The notes beneath the pieces are model-generated. The model did no database searches. It had not been told where the DNA came from and worked only from the letters and a program-made list of their open reading frames with translations. DNA of 64,000 nt from Struthidea cinerea (taxonomy: Eukaryota > Chordata > Aves > Passeriformes > Corcoracidae): positions 2,683,460 through 2,747,459 of the forward strand of contig VZTI01001286.1 in the NCBI GenBank assembly GCA_013397865.1, in the 5' to 3' direction. Shown here piece after piece: positions 24,600 to 36,006 of the stretch; within the stretch, counting starts at the first letter, position 1; each line of letters starts with the position of its first letter. A program made the translations under genes and the position numbers.

Positions 24600-24720
24600 A
24601 CCTACCCCTGTGGCCTTAGCAAAGGCAGGAAACTGCCTTTCTCATTTTCCTCAGCTAATGATAATAATTTCCCAGGAATACGAAGCGAAACTCCTTCAGG
24701 ACAATTTATTTGTTGTAATC
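24600..24720 (+). mobile_element. Possible MIR/CORE-SINE remnant
   Basis: The order of words follows the MIR-type core: 'TGTGGCCTTAGCAAAGGCA', then 'CTTTCTCATTTTCCTCAGC', then ATGATAATAATTTCCC. It is highly decayed. The call rests on word order, not on a computed alignment. Confidence 0.3.
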
Positions 24721-27465
24721 CGTGCTTGCATTGGTATTAATTGTGTCCTCTCCTGCTAGCAGAGCTGCTGTCCAAATAGAGAACCCTTGCTCCCTGGCTG
24801 CCATGAGATACAGTGGTTTACAGTCTCTTCTGCCAAATGACCTCCACCATGAAGGCTAAGTTGCCTACCATGGTAAGTGCCAACTCCAAACACGCTGATG
24901 CAGCCCAGCAGCTCCTGTGTGCTTGGGTTGGGCTGAATTAGTCAATAACCTGAGAGAAATGGGGTTTGCTAGGTATCAAATGTATCCTGACAGTATTACT
25001 AAGTGGTTTTCAGTCACTTCCCTTTTTTCTAGATGGTCTGATACCTCCTGCTTTGGGCAAAATACAGCAGAATGTCGTTTAGCAAAAAAGATCAGTTTTT
25101 TTCCTTGCAAAGTCACTGTGGACACACTCTACCAGGAGCTGATGAATGATAATGTCACTGTGAAAGGACACTTGGGTGACGGCTGATAATTCACATATCA
25201 TTGATTTGGCAGCTTCTCAGGGAAGAGTCACTGAAATCAGCACACCCCCTCCACAGGTGCCAACGCCTGACTCACCTGAACGCCACAAATTTCTTGTGTG
25301 GCCTCAGACAATGCCCTCGGAGCCCCACCACATTCCTTTTCTCCATTCCTTTTTGTCCTTTCCATCTGCAATGTCCTCCACTACACCTTGTACAGGAGGA
25401 GGCCTAGTGCCATCAGGCCCCGCTCTTTTGTGGAGATGGTCCAGGCTGCCTAGCGGAAGAGGTCATGCAGAGATGTACGAGGTTTCAAGCAAACCATTCT
25501 TTTCAGCTGTGCCAGTTGTTGCCCTTGAGTTGCCGGTTTCAAGTCAAGGTGCAAAGTCACAGGAAAAAAGGAACCTAATTTTAATTCTTAAGATTGTTTT
25601 GAACCATCATGTATCACTGATATTTTTTCTGTTTGGTATTTGCCCTTTTTAAATGCAAAGACTTTAGTTTTCTGTTATGCAGAAACATGTTTAGTGGAGT
25701 GACTTTTGGTTTCAATTTAGCTAATGGGTGTGAAGAAGAGCACTTTCTTCATTTGCACTCATTCATTCACAGTTAAGAAATCAGTTGGGAGTGGAAGAAG
25801 CAGTAAAGCTTATTTCCTCTTCCAGCCTGTGACTAGAAGCAGGTGGGCAAGGTCAAGACATGCTCGTTTTAGAAACATAAAGGATGTGGGTGAGACTTTC
25901 CAAACGGCAGCTCAAGGAGGTACCGTTCCCACTTCACACAACTGTCACTAATTTCCAGTGAGATACTCTGGAAAATGCCACAGAGAGCTCATCTCTATCT
26001 TTAAGGACTTACATGTCTTTAAATATCTAGTTCACAGGCACCAGTAGCAGCCTGTCCATTCATTAAAGCACAGTTACTACTTCCCTTATTCAACACATCC
26101 TTCAGATGTAGGTACAAAACTTGTTTTGATGCCTTGTCTATTCAACCTTCCCCAGAAAACACCAGGTACATTTGAAACAGTTGGGGTTTTGTTTATTAAT
26201 AGAAAATGTTGGTTAAATGTCTGATTTGTGTACTTTTTATTGATTTTCCACTTCCACCCATCCACACCTTGACACTAATAATGGAACTATTAGTTCTAAG
26301 AAATGTTATCTTTTGCCTTTATCTGATACAACACTTGTGTGTCCACACATACAGTCTTGCTCATGATCAGAGAAGTTTGATGATTCCCCTGCTCAATCAT
26401 CTGGTCCTGTGCCTGAGCATCAGAAAGGGTCTCCTGGTTACCTGCCACCCACTACAGCAAGTAAACATTCATGCCCTTTACAACCTGTCTCTACAGCATA
26501 GATCCCCCACACTCCAAAGGTTTTTTCTTTTTCCAGTGCAAAAATTTCCTGGAAACCTCTGCAAAAGCAGACCTCAAGTGGTGTTCTGGTATCAAACCTA
26601 AAATAACTGCAAATGCTATCTGGAGGCTTTGCTGAGCTGTGACTTGTCCTTTGCTGAAGTTCCCAAATTATTACCTGATCTGTAACCTAAAACTGGTTTC
26701 CGTGAGAAATGCTTTCAGTTTGGTTTTTCATTGAGGTCTGAAAATAGGTCTGGCACAAACGTCCTGCCTGTGTTACCAACCACAATTTTTATATATAGCA
26801 AGCACTCCTGTGAAATAGATTGATTACAGTTAGCTGACAAGAATTATTTCTACCAGACAGTGAGATCACCTGGCGAGTGTGGAGACTGTTTCAGACAAGG
26901 TTGCTGTTTTAAGCTTTCTTGAGGTGTGCCCACAAGTCTGTTTATTTTCATGTATCTTATGTGGTCAGGGTGGTGGTGCTGGAGATTTTCATTTCTGAGC
27001 AATTTCTTTTAGTTTATTAAATTAATTTAGTTTCAAATGGAGTACTGGGTTTTCGTTTGTGGTGCTGCTTTTCCTGTTACTGTTGTTGTGGTTTACCGTC
27101 CACACTGGGGTATTAAAAAACTGCTCTTCAAACTTCACCAGACTTGTTTTGTGATTTGTGTTTTAGCAGTTCTGAGCATTTCTTATTCTCAAGCTGCTGA
27201 GCATGGGCTGGTACCCCCTGCAAGAGAAATCACAGGATATACAGTGCTGGGACATCAGTGGAGGCTTGTGGCTTCAGCCAGACTCGTTTCAAGCCCTTGC
27301 TGGCCAGGAAGTGAGCGGATGTAGAGATCCATCCAGACAGGGCTTACAACAGCAGTAAGGCCTTCTTTAACATACAGATGTTGTTGAGGAGTTGCATTTC
27401 CAGATTGGCTTCTTCCCTATATCCAGTAGCGCATTTTAATTGCTAAAGCAACTCATGGAGAAGAC
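24721..27465. other. Unassigned interval with an enhancer-like block near 26.8-27.0 kb
   Basis: Holds a Kozak-like CCACCATGA (ATG at 24849-24851) followed 21 bases later by a strong donor, ATG|GTAAGT (exon end 24872). There is no supporting upstream evidence. A plus-strand frame at 25176-25652 (158 codons) shows no recognisable domain. Bases 26800-27030 are AT-rich with GATTGATTACAG and TTAAATTAATTTAG elements. Confidence 0.4.
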
Positions 27466-27468
27466 AAA

Positions 27469-27503
<35 letters not shown>

Positions 27504-27504
27504 A
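27466..27504 (+). repeat. (AAAT)n microsatellite, ~10 units
   Basis: An uninterrupted 39-bp run of AAAT/TAAA units. No CR1 or other element precedes it in either orientation. Confidence 0.97.
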
Positions 27505-27544
27505 GGAGAGATAGCAGAGTCTTTCCCAGGCTTAAGCAATGATT

Positions 27545-27690
27545 TAGAGGATGAGGTTAGGCAAGTTTTGGTACTAATTTTCCTATTTGTAAGATAGAGA
27601 TCTTAAGATTAATCACAGTGGGCCAGTCCCTCAAAGATGTCATGAAGGTTAACTCCTATTAGAAAGTATTCTGAGCTAATCAAAGAAAAG
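27545..27690 (+). mobile_element. Possible MIR/CORE-SINE remnant
   Basis: 'GGTTAGGCAAGTTTTGG', then 'TTTTCCTATTTGTAAGATAG', then CCTCAAAGATGTCATGAAGG and GTATTCTGAGCT. These follow the MIR consensus order: GGGCAAGTCAC, TTTCCTCATCTGTAAAATGG, CCTCA...GTTGTTGTGAGG, GCGCTTAGC. Ancient MIR-like SINEs predate the bird-mammal split. No alignment could be run. Confidence 0.4.
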
Positions 27691-28819
27691 GTTCTACCCA
27701 CACGAACATAGTGGGAGGCTTGGCATTTCTCTGCTCAGCTAGAGTGACGACATTTGAGATCGTGACTCCAGTTCCCAAATATGAGCAATACGGGATTTCA
27801 GCTGGGGAGGTAGGAGTGAAACAGTGCAAGTACACATCAGGAAAGGGATAACTGAGGGCACCATCTGCTCAGATCCTCAATGGTCAGCAGAGCAGGACCT
27901 CCACATTTTCCAGTGCATATTTACAGCAGTATACATTTCCTTAGGCTTCAGAAAGGTACAGTTTAAACAGCACAAGAAGCACAGAAGAACAGAAAGATAC
28001 CCCCTTTCCTTTGACAGCAGCTCTGCTGTCAAAGCTGTGTGTTTGGCAAGGGCAATATATCTGACAAAGTCTGCTCAGACGGTATTTGCAACCATAAAAA
28101 GCTCTGCTTGAATAACGTCACCTCGAGACAGGGTCTGAGCCTCCCTCAGAGATGCACAGCTGCTTCTGCTGGGAGTCTCCCCAGTGAGGTGTGCTCCATG
28201 GGGTCACAGCAGCTGTGGAAAAGCTGCTGCAACCCAGCCACAAATGCCCCCACCTGTGCCCTCTGCCTTACTATCACCTCACGTCTCTCGCATCGGTCCT
28301 CTCTGCTCCCAGACCTACAGCGTCATGCCAGTAATCCCATGGCCACCCACAAGAGTCCTCAGTTTCCCTTCATGACCACTCATCCCAAACCCATTTATTT
28401 CTTGCTTGCTTGAAGATGCACTCATCGTAGTTGTCTGTAATGACTCTTCTTGCACAGGCCCCCAACTTCTACCACCGTGTCATCTTCTTCACACCTCAGT
28501 CACATCCCAGTCAGTTTTCCAGCACTCTCCCACTCCTAAAGACCACTACAAACAGATGAGTAACTCCAAAACTGACTTTTCATTTGTTTTTAATAGAGAT
28601 GGTGAGTTCCCAGTTTGATAACTTTTGCATGTCATCATCATCTCCATCATTTTTTCCACTATTCAAAAGCCTTTAGGGTTCTTTGCTTCATGCCAAAACA
28701 ATTTTGCCATTTAACAAAGGGAGGCAGAACCCTGTCAGTTTTCTCAGTTGAAGTTCAGCACAAAATAAATGTTGGAAGCCACCAGCATAACCAGTTCTTA
28801 ATCCTGTGGTAATCTGCAA
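27691..28819. other. Unassigned interval
   Basis: No gene recognised. Overlapping plus-strand frames (28039-28413, 124 codons) have no domain features. Confidence 0.5.
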
Positions 28820-29640
28820 TATGTTCCAGTGCTCCATGGTCCTTATCGTTAGAAAAAGTTTCTGATGGCTAAAATAAATCTTCCTTGCTGCACATGAGGC
28901 TTGTTACATGTTGTGCTATTGCCACTAGATATGGACATTTTATCACAGTCTTTGTCGCAGCTACGTTTTACATATTTGAAGGCTGTTTCTTTCTTTTTTC
29001 CAGAGTACATACAGTCTCATTTTTCAATTTTTCCCCCGAGTTCACATTTACTAGACTTCTAATCACTCTTGTTGCTTTTGGCTGAGCTTTCTCCAGCATG
29101 TTAGTAGGGCAGCTAAATATATCACTGCTCTTCTTTGAGATTCAAATCGGTCTTTACGCTATGAACTATCCCCAGAGCTCCCATAAGCTTGGTTACCAGC
29201 CTATTCACCTAAATCCTTTGCTAAACCACCACTTTCTAGGATAAAGCCCCTATTCCTATAGGTAAGCTGCCTTTATTTATCCCTAGCTTCATGGTCTTTC
29301 ATTTGGTTGTCAAAACGTGTACTGTTTAACTGACCTTCCTTTAACAAGTAATCCAGATCAATTTTTCTAGTTGACCTATCCCTAATGCTTCTTCACCAGT
29401 TTTTGTTATCTCCAGATCTTCCCCCAGGACCAGAAAGAAAACCTGTGGGACCCTGCAAGGAACCCAGGGTGACAAACTCTCATTTACAGGCAATATTTAA
29501 TCTATTTAGGATGGGCCCTTTTGACTTTGCAGATCTCATTTATTTTCACAGCACCATGCGCAGTGAAATCAGGTCTTACAAAACCCTAAATGTGTTGTGT
29601 CATCTCATTTACCCTTACCAAACCTGGGATCTGCTCAGGA
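28820..29640 (-). mobile_element. Ancient CR1-type LINE fossil, antisense
   Basis: Seen: read on the plus strand, a long ordered series of words matches antisense ancient amniote CR1 as known from turtles and crocodilians. They are 'TTCCAGTGCTCCATGGTCCT' (28824), GTTAGAAAAAGTTTCTGATG, CTAGACTTCTAATCACTCTT, GTTGCTTTTGGCTGAGCTTT, AAGTAATCCAGATCAATTTT (29346), AGGACCAGAAAGAAAACCTG, TGTGGGACCCTG and ACCATGCGCAGTGAAATCAG (29553). The last falls where the reverse-transcriptase motif A (D-F-x-K-A-F-D-x-V-P) should be encoded. Frames are destroyed. It is much more diverged than the copies at 3-8 kb. Family identification is from memory of the consensus order; a repeat-library search would settle the subfamily. 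Confidence 0.7.
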
Positions 29641-32600
29641 AGCAATAGCAAACCTGCTATGTGGAAGGAACCTACAGCTTTCTTAGGGAGTGGCAAAGAG
29701 TTCGTGAAACAAAAGCTGGTGTGTTGCTTGGAAAAGACAGAGAAATGTAAAGGCAGGAAAACTATCAGACATAGGAGGAGTGTATCTGTACTTGTTTCAT
29801 AAAGACACGAATTAAGTGCTGGAACCGACTAACTAAATTGATTGCATCTGGTAAGCATTAACTGTGCACACATTTCTGAACTGTTTGCTGCTTTTTTGAT
29901 CCCACTGGGTAGCCGGCTTCTGATATTTCCACTGAACCATGTTTAATCATGTTTAGCAATATTTTAGTGATAAGTGATAGCTCCACTTCCAGCCTTTGAT
30001 GCATATGATTATATTACCTCCTTCTTCAGTGAATGCAAAAATCCACTGGTGACTGGTACTATTGACGTCTGAGGAAGTCAGGGCTGTTATTGTTTCAGTG
30101 TTCAGCATGCTGCTGCTGCTGCTGCACCGCTTTGATCCGTGGCCTTACATGGCTTTTTAAAGCGGAGGAGGGTGGAGGGAGAAGGGTTACTGGGCTTGTA
30201 AACATTTCTATTACATCAGATTAGTTTCCCTGCCATGTACAATCTGCTGGTGTGACTCAGACTTTCACATTTTATAAAGTCAGTCATGTCTACCGGGACT
30301 GCAACCATTCTGAGAAACTCTAGATAAATGTGAATTAGTTTTATTCTTATCTTATTACACAATGTACAATTGTACATAAAAAAATGCCCTTTTGTTGACT
30401 TGTAGTGCAGATGTGCAACCACTGGCAGATAATGAGAACAACATGTTCCCTGTCTCACCAGCTCTTTTATTCTTTGGCTGAAAGTCTTAACCCAGGTTTA
30501 GGACTAATCCATGCTCATTCAGGGTGTTCTTAGCTGCTCTCCACCCACCTCTCAACTTTTCTTTTTTTCATTGGAGCTGCACCACGGTGACCTGAGATAG
30601 CAGCCACTAAATAGCTGGAGTCATGTTTCTCAGAGTAGATCATTCAACCACTTTTACTCTGGGAAATAGGGCATGCTTTTTGCAGTTACACGATCTGGGC
30701 AAGACCATTTATTTTTGCCCTTGATTTGGTTTAGGGCACCGCCAGTAGCATGGGAAAAGTGATAGTCATTACCAGCACAAATATTAATGTCTCATATGAA
30801 ATAATCTGGGGCACCATGTGTAACATTTTCCCTTCAGGACTTTCTGGGCAGGATTTTAAAACACTCCACGACAGCCCAAGTTTACAAATGCTCTGTTATT
30901 TCCCACACATTTTCTTGCCAAATGTTTCCACAGTTGTCTGCTATTCAAATAATGTCTTACTAGAGGGATGGTAATTTTCACTGTGTTAGGGAATAAGCAG
31001 GGTTCACAGGTTGTTTGCAGACATCTTTAGCAATGGCTATGATTTCTTCAGCACTGGGGTAGACAAAGTGTGTTTTTCTTTTTGGATGACCTACCTGCCT
31101 GCCTCACAAAGGCACATCACCATTTCTAACTTTTCTGGCAACAGTAAATAGGACCCATTCACTAGTCCCAGGCAGAGGAAAAAAGTGCACCACATCCTTG
31201 AAGAAAACACCACGATGATTTGGAGGGAGGCCCCAGATACTGCCCCAGGGTCCTGCAATGCATCAGTGCAGCTCTGCAGCATGGAGAGCCAAAACCCATG
31301 TTTTTGGAAAGTGCAGGGTGGGACTCACAGACAAATAAAGACTGTGAGTGAGAAAAAAAATACTCAGGAGATTGCGAATGATCCTTACCAGTCCTTCATG
31401 TAATTGACAGGACATCATCCTGTAATTGCTACTAAGCAAAGAAGCCACTAAAAACCATACAAGAAACTATTCAAGATACTCACTAGATCAGCCATCACAA
31501 TGGGCTGCATCTTGGACATATCTGCTAGGGTCATGCAGAAAAACCATTGCCACACACACCAGGGTCCCACACGGGGATGGGAAACAGGACTAGAACATAA
31601 ATCAAGCAAGAAACTTTCATTGCCCTGAACGAGTTTCTTGGTCTTTCTTTCTGCATCTGCGTTTAATCCCCCACTCATGGCCAGTTTTGAATGCACACCC
31701 AGTGCACAACCCCCCATTCCTTCAGGTGAAGGGGGACCTTGGTGTGGGTGGGAGGTGAGTGCTGACAGCCCTCCGGCCAGCGAAGCCCTTTCACCAGGCT
31801 GCCATGGACCAGTGGGCTGCGGGACGGGCCAGGAAGCTTTTATCACTCAGAGGAATGTGTCAGTGCAGGATATGAGCCCAAAGATGCTCTATTTGTGGAA
31901 AAGCATTTTCTTATTAACCAGCCTGTATTTGACAGGGTTTTTACCGGAACAACAGCCTCCCCCAGGGCAGGTAAATGTGACTGTGGCAGCAGTTAGCATT
32001 CCCCGGGGCCTTCCTGCATCTAGGATACAATTAGATACATTTGTCTGCAAACGCTTTAAATATTTCAGCTGGCATGCCATTAAGGAATAAGAAAGGGTTT
32101 TATGTGAAGAGCAACTCAGAGCACTGCAAGGCAGCCAATATCACAGACAAGGCATAAGAATGATTTGGGATAGATAATGGTTGTGAGTAATGTTATAAAT
32201 GATCTCATAGACTTTTTATTTTTTTCTTCTGTGAAGTAAATGACCTTCCTTCTCCCACTTAGGGAGCTGTGTGGCCATTACAGTGTGAAAAATGTTTTTC
32301 CCAGCCAGGACCACTCAGTACATTTTTACTGAGGTCCATTGGATAATTTTAATGACGTCTGCTCATTTTCACTCCGCTCTTTCTTGTGGTCTTGCCAAGA
32401 CACAGCGATGACAGCAGGGAACAAGGGCTCTCTCACAAGGATGCAGGAGGCTTCGCATGCCTAGGTCTTCTCTGATGTCTGAAACATCACTTATGCACCT
32501 TTGCCTTTTCAACTCCTGATTCAGTGCTAGTGTTCTTATCGGCGGCAGCAGGAAGATTTACTCATATCACAGCTAAATTCATAAGCCTCAATGAGAGCCA

Positions 32601-34739
32601 CGGCACGACATGATGAGACACTACAACCCTGTAGCAGCAAACAGAATATCCGTCTTTCAAAGGTCTGATGGGCAGTAACACGAGCACAGCAGGCATGTGA
32701 GGATGCAGACAGTGGCAGTTTTCTGTGAGCAAGAGGCCAGAGAAACAAGTGTGTGACCCACAGCACTGACGTGATGCTACCCAGTGGGTTATCAGTGGAC
32801 ATTTTAGTGTCAGCAGATGAGTCAGGCTTTCCCCTCACCTTTCCAGGCCATGTCTTGCAGGTGCCACATCTTTCATCCCTGTCACTGTACACATAGTCAC
32901 AAAGCTGTAATGTGGAAGCTCTAATTCAAGATATGCCTAGAGGCAGGGCTGCCCCAAGATCTTGTCTTTGCTCTCTTTCTGTGTTAAGGCCATGACAAAT
33001 AAGCTCCAGTTGGAAAAGAATCCCACTCGGGACCCACTTAAAATTTTCCTTTCCTCCTCACTTGGTAAAGTCTTCCTCCTTTCCATCTCTGTGGGATGTG
33101 CAAGTGATGAGAAGAGAAAACAATTATACCTTCATTATGCCTTTGTATTCAGAAGATACTGGCACAGGAGATCTCATGAAAAGAGGCCTTGTCCCCTGGT
33201 CAGGTTTTATTATTCTGGATGTGCAGTAATGGGTGAATAGCATGCAAAAGCCTTACATACTTGTTACAAGTTTAAGCATTTGTAATCATGTATTCAAGAT
33301 TGTTAGACATCGTGGCTAAGAGTCCAACTGGGACACCTTTAGGAAGAGCAAGCCCCCCACAAAAATATTTCTGCATTACACATAATTCAAATCCTTATTA
33401 ATCTCACTCATTCTACTACTCAAAGCCTATCTCAAGGATTCCTGCATGGAACAAAATTCAGCACACATGGCAACAATTGTGCAACTTCTTTTGATTCTCA
33501 AATTCTATATTTACCACAAAAACTTTGTTTCAGTCAGAGTCCCCTTGCAAATGTGTTTCAACTTAAAATGTCAGTCAAAGCACCAAAACCTGAAGCCCTG
33601 CCTCCTTTTTTATTCAGAATTTGTCCTGGCGAAGCTCCCCTCAAGTCAAGCAGAGACACCACCACTCCGAACAAAAGCTTCACAGTTTGACTCAATGAAC
33701 TTGTCATCTTCCCACAAAGAAATGGATAAAGATGCAAACAAGCCATTGTCCTGACCTGTCACGTAGCTTTTAGGCAGGACACTTTGTTCAGCCTCTAAGT
33801 GGGCCACCAGACCAGCGCTGGCAGTGATCAGTGCTGCTGAGCTTAAACCTTTAGTCACGGCAGTCCTGCAGTGATCCTCAGATCGCTCTGCCAAAAGCAA
33901 CTGTGGTGGCCACACAGGAGCAGATGACAACCCAGGTCAAGCTTGCAAGCTCTGATGCATTTCTGGTGCTCACAGCAACACTGTGGTCTCCTGCCCCGCC
34001 CCATCTCATGGCGTGGAGGGAGCACACTTAGGTACATCCACCCTGACGCACTGGAAACCTGCCAGCGATAAACCCACAAATGCCCATCACTGTTTTATGG
34101 CCTTTCTGCCAGAACACAACAGTTGCTTCCCAAGGCTTTCTTTCCTTTCTGTAGATGAGGTCTGACAGCACTAGAATGTGGGCTGCTTGCTGGTGCCTGG
34201 TGAGGGTGGCTCTGGTGCCAGACTATGAGGTGTAATTAAGACATGGGCAGGTGCCTCCCATATGGTGCAGGCTGACTGGTTGTGGGCAGGGACCTCATGC
34301 TAGACTAGTAAATTATCACGTTGTATTTCCAGGGAGAGTAGATGGTGTGCCCATGTTGTATTAGAGCATGCTCTGTGCTACATTTAACAGAATATTTATT
34401 TCAAGTTTATCCGTGTTTTTCAGAACCCGCAGAACCAAATATCTCTGTAGCTCATTTGCCCTATTCTCAACATCATTGAATATTGGTCCCTAAAATTTAT
34501 GGGCATTCCAGGTGAAAGATTGCCTGGATTTGAGGTAGATGTCATTGTGCAATAAACTGTTCATGTTTGGAGTTGAAAAAGAAAATGATTTAGTGGAATA
34601 TTGATTTTATAAGGAGAGGGGGAATTACAATTGGTGATTGGAATTAGTCCAGCTAGAGATGAGTCAAAGCAAATGAGAAGATTCATGCACTTATGTTAGG
34701 AACTTAGTTTCCCTTACTTAGATAATTACTTATCTGTCA
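29641..34739. other. Unassigned interval
   Basis: About 5 kb without a recognised gene. It contains a short (GCT)n run at 30109-30125. A possible mini-exon at 31724-31754 (acceptor CCCCATTCCTTCAG, donor GAG|GTGAGT) is too short to support. Frames of up to 150 codons (31638-32090 plus, 31448-31846 minus) overlap each other and show nothing recognisable. Confidence 0.5.
30109..30125 (+). repeat. Short (GCT)n run
   Basis: Nearly six GCT units, with no open reading context of note. Confidence 0.9.
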
Positions 34740-34880
34740 TTGTAGAAAACCTTACAAATGCAAATGCAATGTCTCTGTGAGATAGGGAAGGGTTGTTATC
34801 TTCCATTATGCTCACAATAGAGGCCCAGAATGTTCAGGCAATACCCACACGGTTTGTTGAGGATCCTCTTGAAAGCCACC
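34740..34880 (-). mobile_element. Possible MIR/CORE-SINE remnant, antisense
   Basis: On the plus strand, CTCTGTGAGATAGGGAAGGG, TTGTTATCTTCCATTATGCT, AATAGAGGCCCAGAATGTTC and AGGCAATACCCACAC match the antisense MIR-type order: CTCTGTGAGATAGG, TATTATCCCCATTTTACAG, GAAACTGAGGCACAGAG, CTTGCCCAAGGTCACAC. This is the best of the three MIR-like matches here. A POU octamer (ATGCAAAT, 34758-34765) lies at its edge. Confidence 0.5.
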
Positions 34881-35983
34881 ACCATGGTCCAAGCTGTTAG
34901 GGCACCCCAGCTGCCATCAGATCAGGGATATCGTTGACCATGCAACCCACCTCAAAGGGTCATTCTCACACTATCCCCACAGCTGACGTGTTTACATCCT
35001 CTGATCCCAATCCCTGGAAGTATAGACACATTAGGTATCCAAATCCCTTCAGGCCTTCAGCTTCCCACTGACCGTGGGGCTGTGACAGACTGATATGCGT
35101 GAGCAGAAAGGGACCTTTTGGAAAGGGTATGACATCTTCACCTGTGTTGGGATCAAACACAGAAAGCCCCAGGCAGACTGCTCTCCCCTGCACCAGGAGG
35201 TCTGAAAATTTGTAGAGGCTCTTTCCACCAAGCTCAGACCTGTCGAGCTCAGGGCACCTACCATGACTCTCACTTCTTTTTGCACAGAGGAGATAGAAGA
35301 CAGTGCATGGACTAAGAGTTTGTCCCACGCCCTAAATCAAAATAATAAGCAGATGTAGAGTGCAAAACTATTCTGCAATTGTCAAAAGCAAAAACTTCTG
35401 TTCTCCAATGCAAGAAAATTATAATGATCCCCTGCAGAGAGGCTACTGCCAAAGGGTAAACCCAAAAACTGTCCACATCTAATAGCTTTGCACCATTAAT
35501 GACTAAAAATAACACTAAACTTTTACAAAAGTTCCAGACTTCCTCACTGGGGAATGCACAGATAATAGAGGTATTTTCATATCACTTTTTAAAAATTTGG
35601 GCCAGCTCAGATAAAGCACAGACCACACACTGAAAGACTGGTCACTCTCTATTACAACAGCCATCTGAAATCCTCTCAGACTAAATGCACCCAGGCCATC
35701 ACTGGTTTATGACTGGAATAGGCCACAGTAGGAGAACAGAAAGCATAAAATTGCAATGTGACCTAAAGCTTAAAAAAAAGTAAGAAATAAAGTCTGCCCT
35801 TTTAGCACTTTCTTGCGGTCTGAAGAAGTTCAATAAATAAAGAATGAGAGCCACTAGCCCTTTCTGACTTACTATGTCAGGTGTCAAATCCAGATTATAA
35901 GATATCCATCCATCTTCTTGGTAAAGTGGATCTGTTTCCATCATCTATAAAATAACAGAGACAGGACAGTTTACCCTACCATA
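34881..35983. other. Unassigned interval
   Basis: No gene or repeat recognised. Minus-strand frames up to 120 codons at 34966-35328 lack features. Confidence 0.5.
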
Positions 35984-36006
35984 CAAAAAAAAAAAAAAAA
36001 AAAAAA
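35984..36006 (+). repeat. Poly(A) tract, 23 A
   Basis: The longest homopolymer in the window. There is no AATAAA 15-25 bp upstream and no recognisable processed-gene body, so it is not called as a retropseudogene tail. Confidence 0.95.

Noticed and set aside
31724..31754. 31-nt mini-exon between CCTTCAG and GAG|GTGAGT
   Set aside because: Too short to test by reading frame, and splice-like words of this quality occur repeatedly in 64 kb.
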